Both the position numbers and the translations under genes were made by a program. From NCBI GenBank assembly GCA_003635255.1, contig PYJC01000074.1:1-48677 (forward strand): a stretch of 48,677 bases of DNA, read 5' to 3'. This document shows positions 24,700-33,407 of this stretch, piece after piece. The stretch comes from Candidatus Poribacteria bacterium (lineage in GTDB: Bacteria; Poribacteria; WGA-4E; WGA-3G). The first letter of the stretch is position 1. Each line of letters opens with the position of its first letter. The notes under the pieces were generated by a model. It did not search any database. It had not been told where the DNA came from and worked only from the letters and a program-made list of their open reading frames with translations.

Positions 24700-25707
24700 T
24701 CAATTGGCGCTCCGATACAAATGGGTAGATGTTTCAAGAATCCTTGCTGCATCGGTGATGTCGCGTCGTATTTGTCGAACCAGCGTCTCAGGATTCGGAA
24801 ATTTCTGCTCGCTTCTAATTTTCTCCACCAAAAATATTTCTACAGATTTGCCGTAGATTGTTTCATCAAAATCAAAGAAGTGGCTTTCTACCTGAATGCT
24901 TGTGCCGTTAAATGTGGGACGTACCCCAATGTTCAATACGCCGTTGAGCCATTGCTCCTCTAATTTTGCCCGAATGGCGTAAACCCCATTGGGCGGACAG
25001 ATTTGGTCCTGTGTATCTATATTAGCCGTTGGGAATCCAATCTCCTTGCCACGCCCGTCCCCATGAACAACATTACCGAGCAAGGAATAGTATCGCCCTA
25101 ATAACTGTGAACCGCAACGCAGGTCGCCTCGTGCGAGTGCCTCTCGGATTCGAGTGCTATGGACGGGTGCCCCGTTTATCTCTGTCGGTGGAACAATTGA
25201 GACATCAAACGGGTATTCTTGACTAATTTCTGCTAACCGGCGTGCGTTGCCAGCGCGGTTTTTTCCGAATTGACAAGCATATCCAACAACAACATGTTTG
25301 GCTCGGCATTTTTCTAAGAGCACCTTTTCAACAAATGCCTTCGGCGACATCGCTGCTATCTGTGCGTCAAAATTGAGCATGATAACTTTATCAACGCCAA
25401 GTTGCTGAAGAATTTCGACACGTTTGGAGAGAGGTGTTAGGAGAGGTGGACACCGTTCTGGTGCGAGAAAAGCGAGAGGGTGTGGATAAAAGCCAACTAA
25501 TGCGCTCATCAACTGATGTTCTGTAGCGCGTTTAAGGAGGGTATTGATAACCGCTTGGTGCCCAATATGAATTCCATCAAATACACCAAAAGTAACGGCT
25601 GCGTCTCTGTGGAATTCACCAATGTCATCTAAACTACAAGCGCTGGTTGGGACTTGCAGATCGCTCCCAATATTAGCGTTTTCCACGTTGCTCAACCCTT
25701 CTGGCAA
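24700..25707 (-). CDS. ribF: Bifunctional riboflavin kinase / FAD synthetase
   Basis: Encodes 335 aa. The N-terminal FAD synthetase (nucleotidyltransferase) domain has VTFGVFDGIHIGHQAVI (HxGH) and STRIREALARGDL. The C-terminal riboflavin kinase domain has GDGRGKEIGFPTANI and NGVYAIRA. It converts riboflavin to FMN and FAD in the cytoplasm. The start overlaps the nrnA end by 16 bases. In most bacteria truB separates these two genes; here nothing does. Confidence 0.96.
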   Translation of the reverse strand: MPEGLSNVENANIGSDLQVPTSACSLDDIGEFHRDAAVTFGVFDGIHIGHQAVINTLLKRATEHQLMSALVGFYPHPLAFLAPERCPPLLTPLSKRVEILQQLGVDKVIMLNFDAQIAAMSPKAFVEKVLLEKCRAKHVVVGYACQFGKNRAGNARRLAEISQEYPFDVSIVPPTEINGAPVHSTRIREALARGDLRCGSQLLGRYYSLLGNVVHGDGRGKEIGFPTANIDTQDQICPPNGVYAIRAKLEEQWLNGVLNIGVRPTFNGTSIQVESHFFDFDETIYGKSVEIFLVEKIRSEQKFPNPETLVRQIRRDITDAARILETSTHLYRSAN

Positions 25708-26723
25708 TCACCATGTTCTGAGGAGCTTTGATCAATGTAGCGTTGGGCAGTTTGTACAAGCGTCGTAACGGCTGCAAGATACGGCATAACGATCCGACAT
25801 CCTGCGGCGCGTGTGTGTCCTCCCCCCCCAAACTCTGCAGCAAGTTGACTGACATCAACATACGCCTGACTTCGTAGACTGACTTTTGTGCTTCCATCCG
25901 TCATTTCAGATGCACAGAGTGCCACTTCAACACCGGCGATTGCTTGAATTTGGTTTACAATACCTTCAACCGCGTCAGCAGTGGTTCCTGCTTTCCGAAG
26001 CATCCGTTGTGTGGCGTACACTGATGCGATCTTCCCATCATTGGTTACTTGCAATGTGCGGAGCACTTCACCTGATAGCCGAATCTTAGCGACAGGGAGT
26101 TGCTCATAAACGTTCCGGTAGACCTCATCTGGTGCGAATTCGCCTATCTCAATTAATTCTGCAGCGATCCGGTGTGTTTCAACTGTGGTATTGCTGTAGC
26201 GAAAGCACCCCGTGTCAAACATGAGTCCGGTATAAAGGCAGAGGGCACAGGCTTTGCATATTGGTGTCTGATGGTCCTTAATCAGTTTATAGATAATCTC
26301 TGACGTAGAAGAAGCCGAAGGCATAATGAGATTGACATCGCCGAACGCCTCTGCGGTGGCGTGATGGTCAATGTTAACAAGTTTATGCGTTGGCAGCAAG
26401 GTTTTGGAAAGCGTTTTTCCAATTCGCGCCAATGTGCTTGCGTCCAATACAATTAGCACCTCTGGACGATATGTACTCACAGAGTGGACGCTTTGAATAC
26501 TATCCCAGTAAGGCAGGAACTTATAACTATCTGGGACCGCATCTGTGTTAAATATTTTAACAGATTTTCCGAGCTTCGTGAGAAAGAGATAGAGTCCCAG
26601 TTCGGAACCGATTGCATCGCCATCCGGGTTAATATGCGTCGAGAGTGCGAAGTTATGGTATCGGTCAAATAGGGTAAAGAGTGCGCCGTAGTTCTGCATA
26701 TCAGTTATCTGCGAGGTGTTCAT
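25692..26723 (-). CDS. nrnA: DHH-family bifunctional oligoribonuclease / PAP phosphatase
   Basis: Encodes 343 aa. The DHH domain has HINPDGDAIGSELGL and VNIDHHATAEAFGDVN with metal-binding Asp and His residues. The C-terminal DHHA1 domain ends with the substrate-binding FGGGGHTRAAGC. NrnA degrades short RNAs and may dephosphorylate 3'-phosphoadenosine 5'-phosphate. It overlaps rbfA by 4 bases (ATGA). Confidence 0.94.
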   Translation of the reverse strand: MNTSQITDMQNYGALFTLFDRYHNFALSTHINPDGDAIGSELGLYLFLTKLGKSVKIFNTDAVPDSYKFLPYWDSIQSVHSVSTYRPEVLIVLDASTLARIGKTLSKTLLPTHKLVNIDHHATAEAFGDVNLIMPSASSTSEIIYKLIKDHQTPICKACALCLYTGLMFDTGCFRYSNTTVETHRIAAELIEIGEFAPDEVYRNVYEQLPVAKIRLSGEVLRTLQVTNDGKIASVYATQRMLRKAGTTADAVEGIVNQIQAIAGVEVALCASEMTDGSTKVSLRSQAYVDVSQLAAEFGGGGHTRAAGCRIVMPYLAAVTTLVQTAQRYIDQSSSEHGDCQKG

Positions 26724-27103
26724 GAAATGTCTGCTTCGGGGTTTTCAGATGTCTCATCTTCCGAAGTAATGGACTTGAGGAGTCCATCTATTTTGAAGAG
26801 GTAGTCAGCGGATTCATCAATCGTAAATCTAAGTTCTGGCGAGTAGCGGAGCGTGAGACGATTTCCAATTTCTCGCCTGAGGAATCCGGCAGCACTTTTC
26901 AAACCGGCGAGCGTCTCGTCCTTCTGTGCTTCGTCTCCGATGACACTCACCTTGACATCCACATACTTCAGATCTGGCGACATCTCTGCCTGCGTGACCG
27001 TACAAAACGCGACGCGCGGATCCTTGACAGAACGCTGGATAATCTCACTCAACTCTCGTTGAATAAGGGCTCCTACTCGGTCTTGCCTTCTACTATCTGC
27101 CAT
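26720..27103 (-). CDS. rbfA: Ribosome-binding factor A
   Basis: About 127 aa from the ATG at 27103, which has AGGA 6-8 bases upstream and starts MADSRRQDRVGALIQREL, the usual RbfA start; an in-frame start 8 codons earlier is less likely. The KH-like core has VKDPRVAFCTVTQAEMSPDL and LRFTIDESADYLFKIDGLL. RbfA acts in 30S maturation at the 16S 5' end. The C-terminal tail is acidic. The stop overlaps the nrnA start. Confidence 0.95.
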   Translation of the reverse strand: MADSRRQDRVGALIQRELSEIIQRSVKDPRVAFCTVTQAEMSPDLKYVDVKVSVIGDEAQKDETLAGLKSAAGFLRREIGNRLTLRYSPELRFTIDESADYLFKIDGLLKSITSEDETSENPEADIS

Positions 27104-27147
27104 GTTGTTCCTATCTTTCCACAGCAAGTTTTGACTTGCGAGTTTTG

Positions 27148-27432
27148 TCAGAAGAAAAATTCTGTTTCGTAATCTACCAGTTCAGCGTCTACATTTGTCT
27201 CAACAAAAGTGATGACGTGTGAGATAACCTTATTAAGATATGCGACATCGTTGGAAACAGAAACGGCGGCTAATACTGCGAACTGATGTGCATCTAACGC
27301 TTCAACTTCCGCGACGGCGATATTGAAACGGTTTTTGAGTCTTGTGACAAGACTTTTGATAACCCGGCGTTTCGCCTTCAAAGATCGGCTATCAGGAATG
27401 CGTAGCCGGATTTTACAAACACCGATATGCAT
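27148..27432 (-). CDS. ylxP: YlxP-like protein (DUF503)
   Basis: Encodes 94 aa. MHIGVCKIRLRIPDSRSLKA with KRRVIKSLVTRLKNRFN is the DUF503 signature. The role is not established, but it is regularly placed between infB and rbfA, as here, and is linked to ribosome assembly. No strong SD is seen. The gap to infB is 144 bases and holds no gene. Confidence 0.92.
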   Translation of the reverse strand: MHIGVCKIRLRIPDSRSLKAKRRVIKSLVTRLKNRFNIAVAEVEALDAHQFAVLAAVSVSNDVAYLNKVISHVITFVETNVDAELVDYETEFFF

Positions 27433-27576
27433 GAAAGGTGTCAGTTAATAACTGTAAAAGTAGGCGCGGTTTTGTGGCGTACTTGAAGAAACACTTTCTT
27501 CACATTGGATTTTAGCATTTGCATGCATTTCAACCGCGCTGTGTTAGAAAATAGATGATGACTCGGACCCGGTAGC

Positions 27577-29616
27577 TTACGAAAGCGAACGTGCGACTTG
27601 TTCGTGGACGTAACACTCAAGAACATCACCGATCTGTAGGTCGTCAAATGTCTCAATACCTATACCGCATTCGTAATTCGCCTGTACTTCATTCACATTA
27701 TCCTTAAATCGACGCAGGGAATTGACTTTTCCTTCGTGGATTAATCGATTGTCGCGCAAGACACGAAGTGGCTGGTCGTAAGTGATCCGTCCCCAATTGA
27801 CGTAGCTGCCAGCGACTAAACCGAGGCGCGGTACCTTAAACAATTCACGAACTTCTGCCCGTCCAATGACGACTTCTCGTACTTCAGGATCAAGTAAGCC
27901 TTCCATAGCTGAACGGATATAGGAGACAAGTTCATAAATAACGTTATACGTCCGGACATCAATTCCCTCAGTTTCCTTAGCTTGCACTGCTTCCGTTGTA
28001 GGATGAACATTGAAACCGACGACAATTGCATCAGATGCAGAGGCGAGCAAAATGTCAGTTTCGGTGATACCACCGACTGCTTGATGGATAATATTGATTT
28101 TAACCTCGTTGGTACTCAAATCAAGTAACGATGAAGCAACGGCTTGTACGGATCCTTGTACATCGCCTTTAAGGACGACATTTAATTCTTTAATCTCACC
28201 TTCCTGAATCTGTTGGAATAGATTTTCGAGACTCACATGGCTATTCGCACCAAGTTTTTCGGTGCGGTACTGATCCTGCCGGGTTTCACTGATCAAGCGT
28301 GCATCTCTATCAGATTCCACGACGTAGAACCTGTCGCCTGCCTCAGGCACGCCGGTGAAACCGAGGACTTCAACGGGACGTGAGGGCCCCGCCTCTTTCA
28401 ATCGTTTCCCAAGATCATCCATCATTGCTCTAACTTTTCCAGAGTATCTACCGGAAACAAAAACATCGCCAACCCGCAATGTTCCGGACTGTACGAGAAC
28501 AGTCGCAACAGCCCCGCGTCCTTTGTCTACTTGTGCTTCAATGATAACACCGCGAGCGGGCTTACTTGGGTTCGCCTTGAGTTCAAGGAGTGCCGCCTCC
28601 AAAAGGAGCATCTCAAGCAAAAAGTCGATGCCGGTTCCTTCCGCTGCGGAGGTTTCAACGCAAATTGTTTGGCCCCCCCAGTCTTCTGGGAGGAGTTCAT
28701 GTTCTGACAATTGCTGTTTGATGTAGTCTGGACGCGCGCCGGGGACATCTATTTTGTTAATCGCGACCACGATGGGGACTTTCGCTGCTTTAGCGTGGCT
28801 AATAGCCTCTACTGTCTGCGGCATGACCCCGTCGTCGGCTGCAACAATCAGGACGACAATATCCGTTACCTGTGCGCCGCGTGCTCGCATTGCCGTAAAA
28901 GCAGCGTGTCCAGGCGTATCCAAGAAAACAACGCTTCCGCCCTCTAATGCTACATGATAAGCCCCGATATGTTGCGTTATATTTCCCGCCTCAGATTCAC
29001 TGATATTTGATTGACGAATGGCATCTAAAAGAGAGGTTTTACCGTGGTCAACGTGTCCCATAATTGTGACGACGGGTGCACGGGGTTTTAAAGATTCGGG
29101 CGGATCTGGTATCTCGACTAAGAGTTCTTCCTCAAGTGTTCGAGATTTGACTGTTTCAAAATTCAGATGCTCTCCGAGCATCACAAGGGTATCGTAACCG
29201 AGTCGTTGATTTATATTCGCCATGACCTTTAACTTCATGAGTTGCATAATCAAGGCAGAAGGTTGTAGTTCAAGTGATGCAGCAAGATTGGCAACAGTTG
29301 TGCCCTCTTCGATTTGTAATTTATCTGTTGTATCAGGTGATGCGTCCGTAGCGGTTTCAGCTGACGCTTCAGGGGTAGAAACGGCATCATCCTGTGGTTC
29401 GGTTATCAATTCGGATTCAATCAACGCGACGGTATCCGGATCAAGGGAGCTCGTATCTTTTTTTCCGCGAACACCATGCTCCTCCAAGAGAGCAATAAGT
29501 GCCTTGGTTGTTAGGTTATATTGTTTTGCTAATTCATAAACCTGCATCCCCTGATCCTGTTTCTCCTGACGATTACTTTTGGCAGATTTTCGCCGCTGTC
29601 GTGGGGCTTTGCTCAT
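27577..29616 (-). CDS. infB: Translation initiation factor IF-2
   Basis: Encodes 679 aa, shorter than the E. coli protein because the N-terminal region is reduced. Two IF2_N modules are visible ([19 protein letters not shown] and [20 protein letters not shown]). The GTPase domain has [16 protein letters not shown] (G1), DTPGHAAF (G3) and NKID (G4). Domains II-IV follow. IF-2 positions initiator tRNA on the 30S subunit and promotes subunit joining. The start overlaps ylxR by 4 bases. Confidence 0.97.
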   Translation of the reverse strand: MSKAPRQRRKSAKSNRQEKQDQGMQVYELAKQYNLTTKALIALLEEHGVRGKKDTSSLDPDTVALIESELITEPQDDAVSTPEASAETATDASPDTTDKLQIEEGTTVANLAASLELQPSALIMQLMKLKVMANINQRLGYDTLVMLGEHLNFETVKSRTLEEELLVEIPDPPESLKPRAPVVTIMGHVDHGKTSLLDAIRQSNISESEAGNITQHIGAYHVALEGGSVVFLDTPGHAAFTAMRARGAQVTDIVVLIVAADDGVMPQTVEAISHAKAAKVPIVVAINKIDVPGARPDYIKQQLSEHELLPEDWGGQTICVETSAAEGTGIDFLLEMLLLEAALLELKANPSKPARGVIIEAQVDKGRGAVATVLVQSGTLRVGDVFVSGRYSGKVRAMMDDLGKRLKEAGPSRPVEVLGFTGVPEAGDRFYVVESDRDARLISETRQDQYRTEKLGANSHVSLENLFQQIQEGEIKELNVVLKGDVQGSVQAVASSLLDLSTNEVKINIIHQAVGGITETDILLASASDAIVVGFNVHPTTEAVQAKETEGIDVRTYNVIYELVSYIRSAMEGLLDPEVREVVIGRAEVRELFKVPRLGLVAGSYVNWGRITYDQPLRVLRDNRLIHEGKVNSLRRFKDNVNEVQANYECGIGIETFDDLQIGDVLECYVHEQVARSLS

Positions 29617-29927
29617 GATAATTCCTCCTTTTTTCCAGTTGTGCCAGCGGATTTTTCAGTCCATTGAAGTAGAACTTTTTCAAACGGCTCTATAACCTCG
29701 TTTGTCAGTTGTACACGTAACAAAGAATTAATCCGTCTTGGTGCCTTAAATGCTTTCTGAATGCAGGGTTGAGAGCGGCAGACATAAGCCCCGCGTCCGT
29801 GTAACCGCCTCCGGTTGTCAATTCGCAGCGTTTCATTTTTCTGACACACAAACCGGAGCAATGTTTTTTGCGAAAACTTACCACGGCACCCAATACAAGT
29901 GCGAATAACATCTTTCAACAATTTCAC
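29613..29927 (-). CDS. ylxR: YlxR family RNA-binding protein (DUF448)
   Basis: Encodes 104 aa. RTCIGCRGKFSQKTLLRFVC and GRGAYVCRSQPCIQKAFK are the YlxR/DUF448 signature with the two Cys pairs. It normally sits between nusA and infB, as here, and is a nucleic-acid-binding regulator. The overlap with infB (ATGA) implies translational coupling. The nusA stop is 75 bases upstream. Confidence 0.94.
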   Translation of the reverse strand: MKLLKDVIRTCIGCRGKFSQKTLLRFVCQKNETLRIDNRRRLHGRGAYVCRSQPCIQKAFKAPRRINSLLRVQLTNEVIEPFEKVLLQWTEKSAGTTGKKEELS

Positions 29928-30002
29928 TCACTTTTTTGTCGCTTTATTGGATGCCAATAATCTCCGTTCAGATATTGATTGCAACAAGAAACCCTTAACA
30001 AC

Positions 30003-31346
30003 CTATTCGGATTCATCATCAGAATCGTCATTCGCATCATCAACATCAAGTGTCTCGGCGTTCTCTTCAGCATCCACGACAACTTCTTTTTTCTCTTCAA
30101 GACTTTCCGGCATCTCGGCTTCAAAAGTATCCGCGTCTACCTTGATCTCAGCATCCGCTGCTGTATCAACCTGATGTTCAGCGTCTGTTGAATCTGGGGC
30201 ATCGACAAGTGCCTGTTCTTGCGAGTTTTGGTCAGATCCGTCCTCTGAACTCTCCGGGACTGGTGCCTCTGTTCCATCAGGATCTTCTGATTTAAAGAGT
30301 TCGTTGATCGAAACAGCTGCTTCGGATTCGCCCTTTATGTCAACTTTCCATCCCGTCAATTTTGCGGCGAGCCGAGCGTTCTGTCCACGTTGACCGATTG
30401 CTAAGGAGAGTTGATCGTCAGGGACAATAACGCGTGCGCTTTTATTTTCTTCGTCGAGTTCTACTCTGCGCACAACGACGCGTCCTAAAGCCTTGGAAAT
30501 GAAAACACTGGCATCCTCGTTCCATTCAACCAGATCAATCTTTTCGTCATCAAGTTCGCTGATAATATTTTTGACGCGGATGCCTTTAACGCCGACACAT
30601 GTGCCGACAGCATCTATCCCTTCCTCAACTGCCTGAACAGCAACTTTTGTCCGATTGCCTGGATCGCGCGCCACCGCCATAATTCGGACTTGACCTTCAT
30701 AGATTTCAGGGACTTCTTGTTCAAACAACACTGAGACAAGGTCTCGATGGGTTCGCGAAACGATGATAGGCGCACCGCGAGGTTCATTCTTCACGGACAA
30801 AATCAAACATTGCAAACGTTTGCCGCGTTCATAGTTGTGAGAGCGCGGCATCTCCCGAGGTGGTAAAAAGGCTTCTGTCTGCTCAAGGTCTAAGATGATA
30901 CCCCCGCGTTCAAAACGCTGGACATAACCCGTGACGACCTCCCCCTCACGTCCTGCGAATTCCTGATAGATTTTTTCGCGTTCCGCCTGTTTGATTTTTT
31001 GGAAAAGGATCTGTTTCGCCAACTGTGCCGGAATCCGTCCAAATTCATCGGGATTGATTTCGACGTTCAGCATCTGTCCGACCTCAACATCGGCTTGAAG
31101 TTTCACCGCTTGTTCAATAGGGATCTCCGTAGGGAAATCACGCATAATCTCAACGACTTTTTTAGGAACGTAGCAGCGTATATCACCTTTTTCCAAATTA
31201 ATTTCAACAGAAACATCAGCATCGGGCCCGTAAACTCGGCGTGCAGCGGCACGGAGTGCTTCCTCTATCGCCTCTACAAAAACCTGTTCAGGTAAATCTG
31301 TCTGTGCCGTATTTTGACGAATAGCGTTTTGGAGATTTTCTAACAT
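30003..31346 (-). CDS. nusA: Transcription termination/antitermination factor NusA
   Basis: Encodes 447 aa. The N-terminal RNAP-binding domain (IEEALRAAARRVYG) is followed by S1 (GEVVTGYVQRFERGGIILDL) and two KH domains (CVGVKGIRVKNIISEL; LAIGQRGQNARLAAKLTGWK). The C-terminal 100 residues are a strongly acidic, low-complexity tail instead of ordered repeats. NusA binds RNA polymerase and nascent RNA to control pausing. It lies between rimP and ylxR in the standard order. Confidence 0.96.
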   Translation of the reverse strand: MLENLQNAIRQNTAQTDLPEQVFVEAIEEALRAAARRVYGPDADVSVEINLEKGDIRCYVPKKVVEIMRDFPTEIPIEQAVKLQADVEVGQMLNVEINPDEFGRIPAQLAKQILFQKIKQAEREKIYQEFAGREGEVVTGYVQRFERGGIILDLEQTEAFLPPREMPRSHNYERGKRLQCLILSVKNEPRGAPIIVSRTHRDLVSVLFEQEVPEIYEGQVRIMAVARDPGNRTKVAVQAVEEGIDAVGTCVGVKGIRVKNIISELDDEKIDLVEWNEDASVFISKALGRVVVRRVELDEENKSARVIVPDDQLSLAIGQRGQNARLAAKLTGWKVDIKGESEAAVSINELFKSEDPDGTEAPVPESSEDGSDQNSQEQALVDAPDSTDAEHQVDTAADAEIKVDADTFEAEMPESLEEKKEVVVDAEENAETLDVDDANDDSDDESE

Positions 31347-31475
31347 GGGTAATGTCCGCGGTTTCTTTAATATAGGTATGCAAAGAATATCCTATATGAT
31401 TTCAGTCCGCTTGCTCCTTTCCAATTCTTTTACAATCTATTACAACTTGCAATGCACACCGTTTGTGCCTGCCAA

Positions 31476-31937
31476 TTACCATTTCAGGTGTATATGTGCC
31501 TTACGAATCTGTGAAATCTGAATAGAGAGGTTCTCTCCACCCGCTTGTGCCAAAATGACCCTTTCAGGATGAACCTCTATAATAACGCCTTGCACATGAC
31601 GTTCCTGTCCGTTTTCTGATTCCGATGCGACTTCTATCTGAACGGTTCGCCCAGAATTTCGCTGAAAATCCCTGGCAGTTTGTAAAGGTCTATCTATTCC
31701 GGGTGAAGCGACTTCCAACTGTATGTAGTCTGTTAATTGCTCGTGGATCTCCAAAATTGGATGCACAACATGGTTCACTGCTTGGCAATCTGCCACGGAA
31801 AGACCCTCTGGCTTGTGAATAAGTAGTCGTAAGGTTTGTCTGTGTGCTTCAACATCCACAAGTTCAATGCCATCAAGTTCAAGCATCGGTGCTAACATCT
31901 CAATAATAGTGTTCTTCTCAGTTGTTGTCATATCCAT
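31476..31937 (-). CDS. rimP: Ribosome maturation factor RimP
   Basis: About 153 aa from the ATG at 31937 (or MTTTEKN at 31931). An in-frame start 8 codons upstream is possible. None has a good SD. The sequence MLELDGIELVDVEAHRQTLR and VASPGIDRPL is characteristic of RimP, which helps 30S assembly. It is the first gene of the nusA-infB operon. A weak minus-strand promoter at 32058-32087 (TTGCTT, 18, TATAGC) could drive it. Confidence 0.93.
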   Translation of the reverse strand: MDMTTTEKNTIIEMLAPMLELDGIELVDVEAHRQTLRLLIHKPEGLSVADCQAVNHVVHPILEIHEQLTDYIQLEVASPGIDRPLQTARDFQRNSGRTVQIEVASESENGQERHVQGVIIEVHPERVILAQAGGENLSIQISQIRKAHIHLKW

Positions 31938-32057
31938 ATAAAAAAACGCGAAATGTCCCAATAATAGAGGCCCCTCGCGGTTCGTTTATGTTGTATCAGA
32001 CAGATGAGAGAAGTAACACTGAGGCACGAGCGTCTTCTCCTAATTTCAATCTGCTGC

Positions 32058-32087
32058 GCTATACAACTTCTACCGATTGCCAAGCAA
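32058..32087 (-). promoter_or_regulatory. Possible promoter of the rimP operon
   Basis: On the minus strand TTGCTT (32082-32087), an 18-base spacer and TATAGC (32058-32063), about 120 bases before the rimP start. Match quality is moderate. Confidence 0.35.
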
Positions 32088-32181
32088 CGGTGTATTAATT
32101 TATCAAATCTTCCGCTACAAAACCCAATCTTTTAGGTTTGGGATGTAGTAGCGGCAAATCCCTCTATTGCGTCAATTTAAC

Positions 32182-32210
32182 TTGATATTCATAATAAAAT
32201 GTGATATAAT
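32182..32210 (+). promoter_or_regulatory. Sigma70 promoter inside the structured element
   Basis: TTGATA (32182-32187), a 17-base spacer and TATAAT (32205-32210). Expected start near 32216-32217, at the 5' arm of the first long stem. Confidence 0.75.
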
Positions 32211-32214
32211 GACT

Positions 32215-32670
32215 ATAGTCATTGGTTGAGATTTGCGACTTTCGCACCTTGCGGAATGTTCTCAACCACCCCCCGCAAAGGGGCAGAATGACTATGGCTA
32301 ATCACCAATTAAAAAGAACACTAAAACAACCTGAAATATGGAATATAATCCAACCTTGCGAGGTTCGGATACGTTCAAGTTCTGTAGTAGGACATACCTA
32401 CCAGAAGTATCGGTCGGTCATGAAGGTTCAAGTGATTTTCCGTAGTGTGCCACATGCCCCGCACCACACTTTCGCAAGTGTGTCGGCTCATAATAGATTT
32501 GAGCAAGCAACCAATGCCCGTTCCCTTTAGCAAACCTGCTATGGCAATATCGGGAAACAGGTTGCAAGAGACGCCAGTATCGCAGAACGTCAAATGGACG
32601 TTGCGGTATATCCTGAAAGAACCACTTGGGAGTTCCGACAAGGGAAACCCAATCCTTCAGGTTTGGGAGG
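32215..32670 (+). ncRNA. Highly structured putative small RNA (unassigned family)
   Basis: Directly after the promoter, ATAGTCATT (32215-32223) pairs with AATGACTAT (32287-32295), and the next bases GGTTGAGA (32224-32231) pair with TCTCAACC (32260-32267). Inside are GCGA-CTT-TCGC (32235-32245) and CCCC-GCAAA-GGGG (32271-32283), giving a multi-way junction. Further perfect hairpins follow: AACCT/AGGTT (32352-32365), CACACTT-TCGC-AAGTGTG (32465-32482), AACCTG/CAGGTT and AACGTC/GACGTT. The 3' end is a guess. This density argues for an RNA product. Confidence 0.6.
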
Positions 32671-32786
32671 GGGTCACGACATAATTGTATCATATCTTCT
32701 GATATAAGTCAAATTAAAAGTCCTTACTGTCCTGATCGGTGTAGAAATCATACCTTTTTTTGAAAAAATACGTTACAATATGTAAT

Positions 32787-33407
32787 ATGAGTATGTTTCG
32801 TGAACACTGGATCGGCGGGTTAGTCGCTTACAGTACTTTTTTCATCATATCGCTTATTACGACCTTCGTTGTGCCAATCTTTTATGATGGTGTGCCACAA
32901 GCGTGGAATCCAACGATTCCACCGGTGAGCGACCTTATAAAAATCATCGGCTGTTTTGCTGTCGCTGTGCTGTTCGGACTGTGGCCAGATGTTGACATCA
33001 AAAGCAAGAGCCAAAAGATCTTTTATAGGGTGCTGTTTGTTCTGAACGTGGTACTGATTGTTTTCTTTCAGAAGTATCTTGAATCTGCGCTGTTGGGGCT
33101 ATTCGCGATGCTCCCGATTATGAGCAGACACCGGGGTTGGACACACGCCAAAATTACGATGATTCTGCTCCCGGTTGTATTTCTGTTAATTCCAATTTAT
33201 ACTGGATACCCAGAATGGCAATCAAGTGGTAGTCTTGTGGACCATTTTAATGCGTTACGAGATTGGGATCACCTGCTAGATGCTATCCTCAGCGGTCTAC
33301 CATTTTATGTAGCAGCTCTCATCGGCTATGCGACGCACCTCCACTTAGATGGTATCCTATTTCGCTCGCGGAAATCACAACGACAGAAGGCACGGGGAAG
33401 CCAATGA
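32787..33407 (+). CDS. YdjM/DUF457-like membrane-bound metal-dependent hydrolase
   Basis: About 206 aa from ATG 32787; an in-frame TTG 9 codons upstream is possible but lies in promoter-like sequence. Four or more hydrophobic helices carry the family motifs LWPDVDIKSKS, HRGWTHAKI and ATHLHLDGIL, whose Asp and His residues are likely metal ligands. Proteins of this type are annotated as inner-membrane hydrolases related to LexA-regulated YdjM; the substrate is unknown. The stop overlaps the next gene's ATG by 4 bases. Confidence 0.8.
   Translation: MSMFREHWIGGLVAYSTFFIISLITTFVVPIFYDGVPQAWNPTIPPVSDLIKIIGCFAVAVLFGLWPDVDIKSKSQKIFYRVLFVLNVVLIVFFQKYLESALLGLFAMLPIMSRHRGWTHAKITMILLPVVFLLIPIYTGYPEWQSSGSLVDHFNALRDWDHLLDAILSGLPFYVAALIGYATHLHLDGILFRSRKSQRQKARGSQ

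Larger units (their letters stand above)
32112..32670 (+). mobile_element. Non-coding element with IS200/IS605-like end hairpins
   Basis: The left hairpin (32112-32154) has outer arms CCGCTAC/GTAGCGG and inner CCCAA/TTGGG. A shorter related hairpin is at 32645-32667 (AACCCAATCCTTCAGGTTTGGG). Both have the AACCCAATC ... AGGTTTGGG core. Between them is a consensus promoter and a dense series of perfect hairpins, with no convincing protein. It fills much of the 825-base gap between rimP and the next plus-strand gene. Probably a non-autonomous element mobilised in trans. Confidence 0.55.

Noticed and set aside
32205..32300. Retron-like msr/msd for the nested stems
   Set aside because: No reverse transcriptase gene is in the neighbourhood and the layout (IS-like ends) fits a transposable element better.
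32222..32530. 102-aa open frame across the structured element
   Set aside because: No family resemblance, no SD, and its span is covered by perfect RNA stems; it is more likely an open frame within a non-coding RNA.
33263..33403. Longer N-terminus for the nucleotidyltransferase
   Set aside because: The upstream residues overlap the YdjM-like gene in another frame and are low in family resemblance; ATG 33404 overlaps the previous stop by 4 bases.
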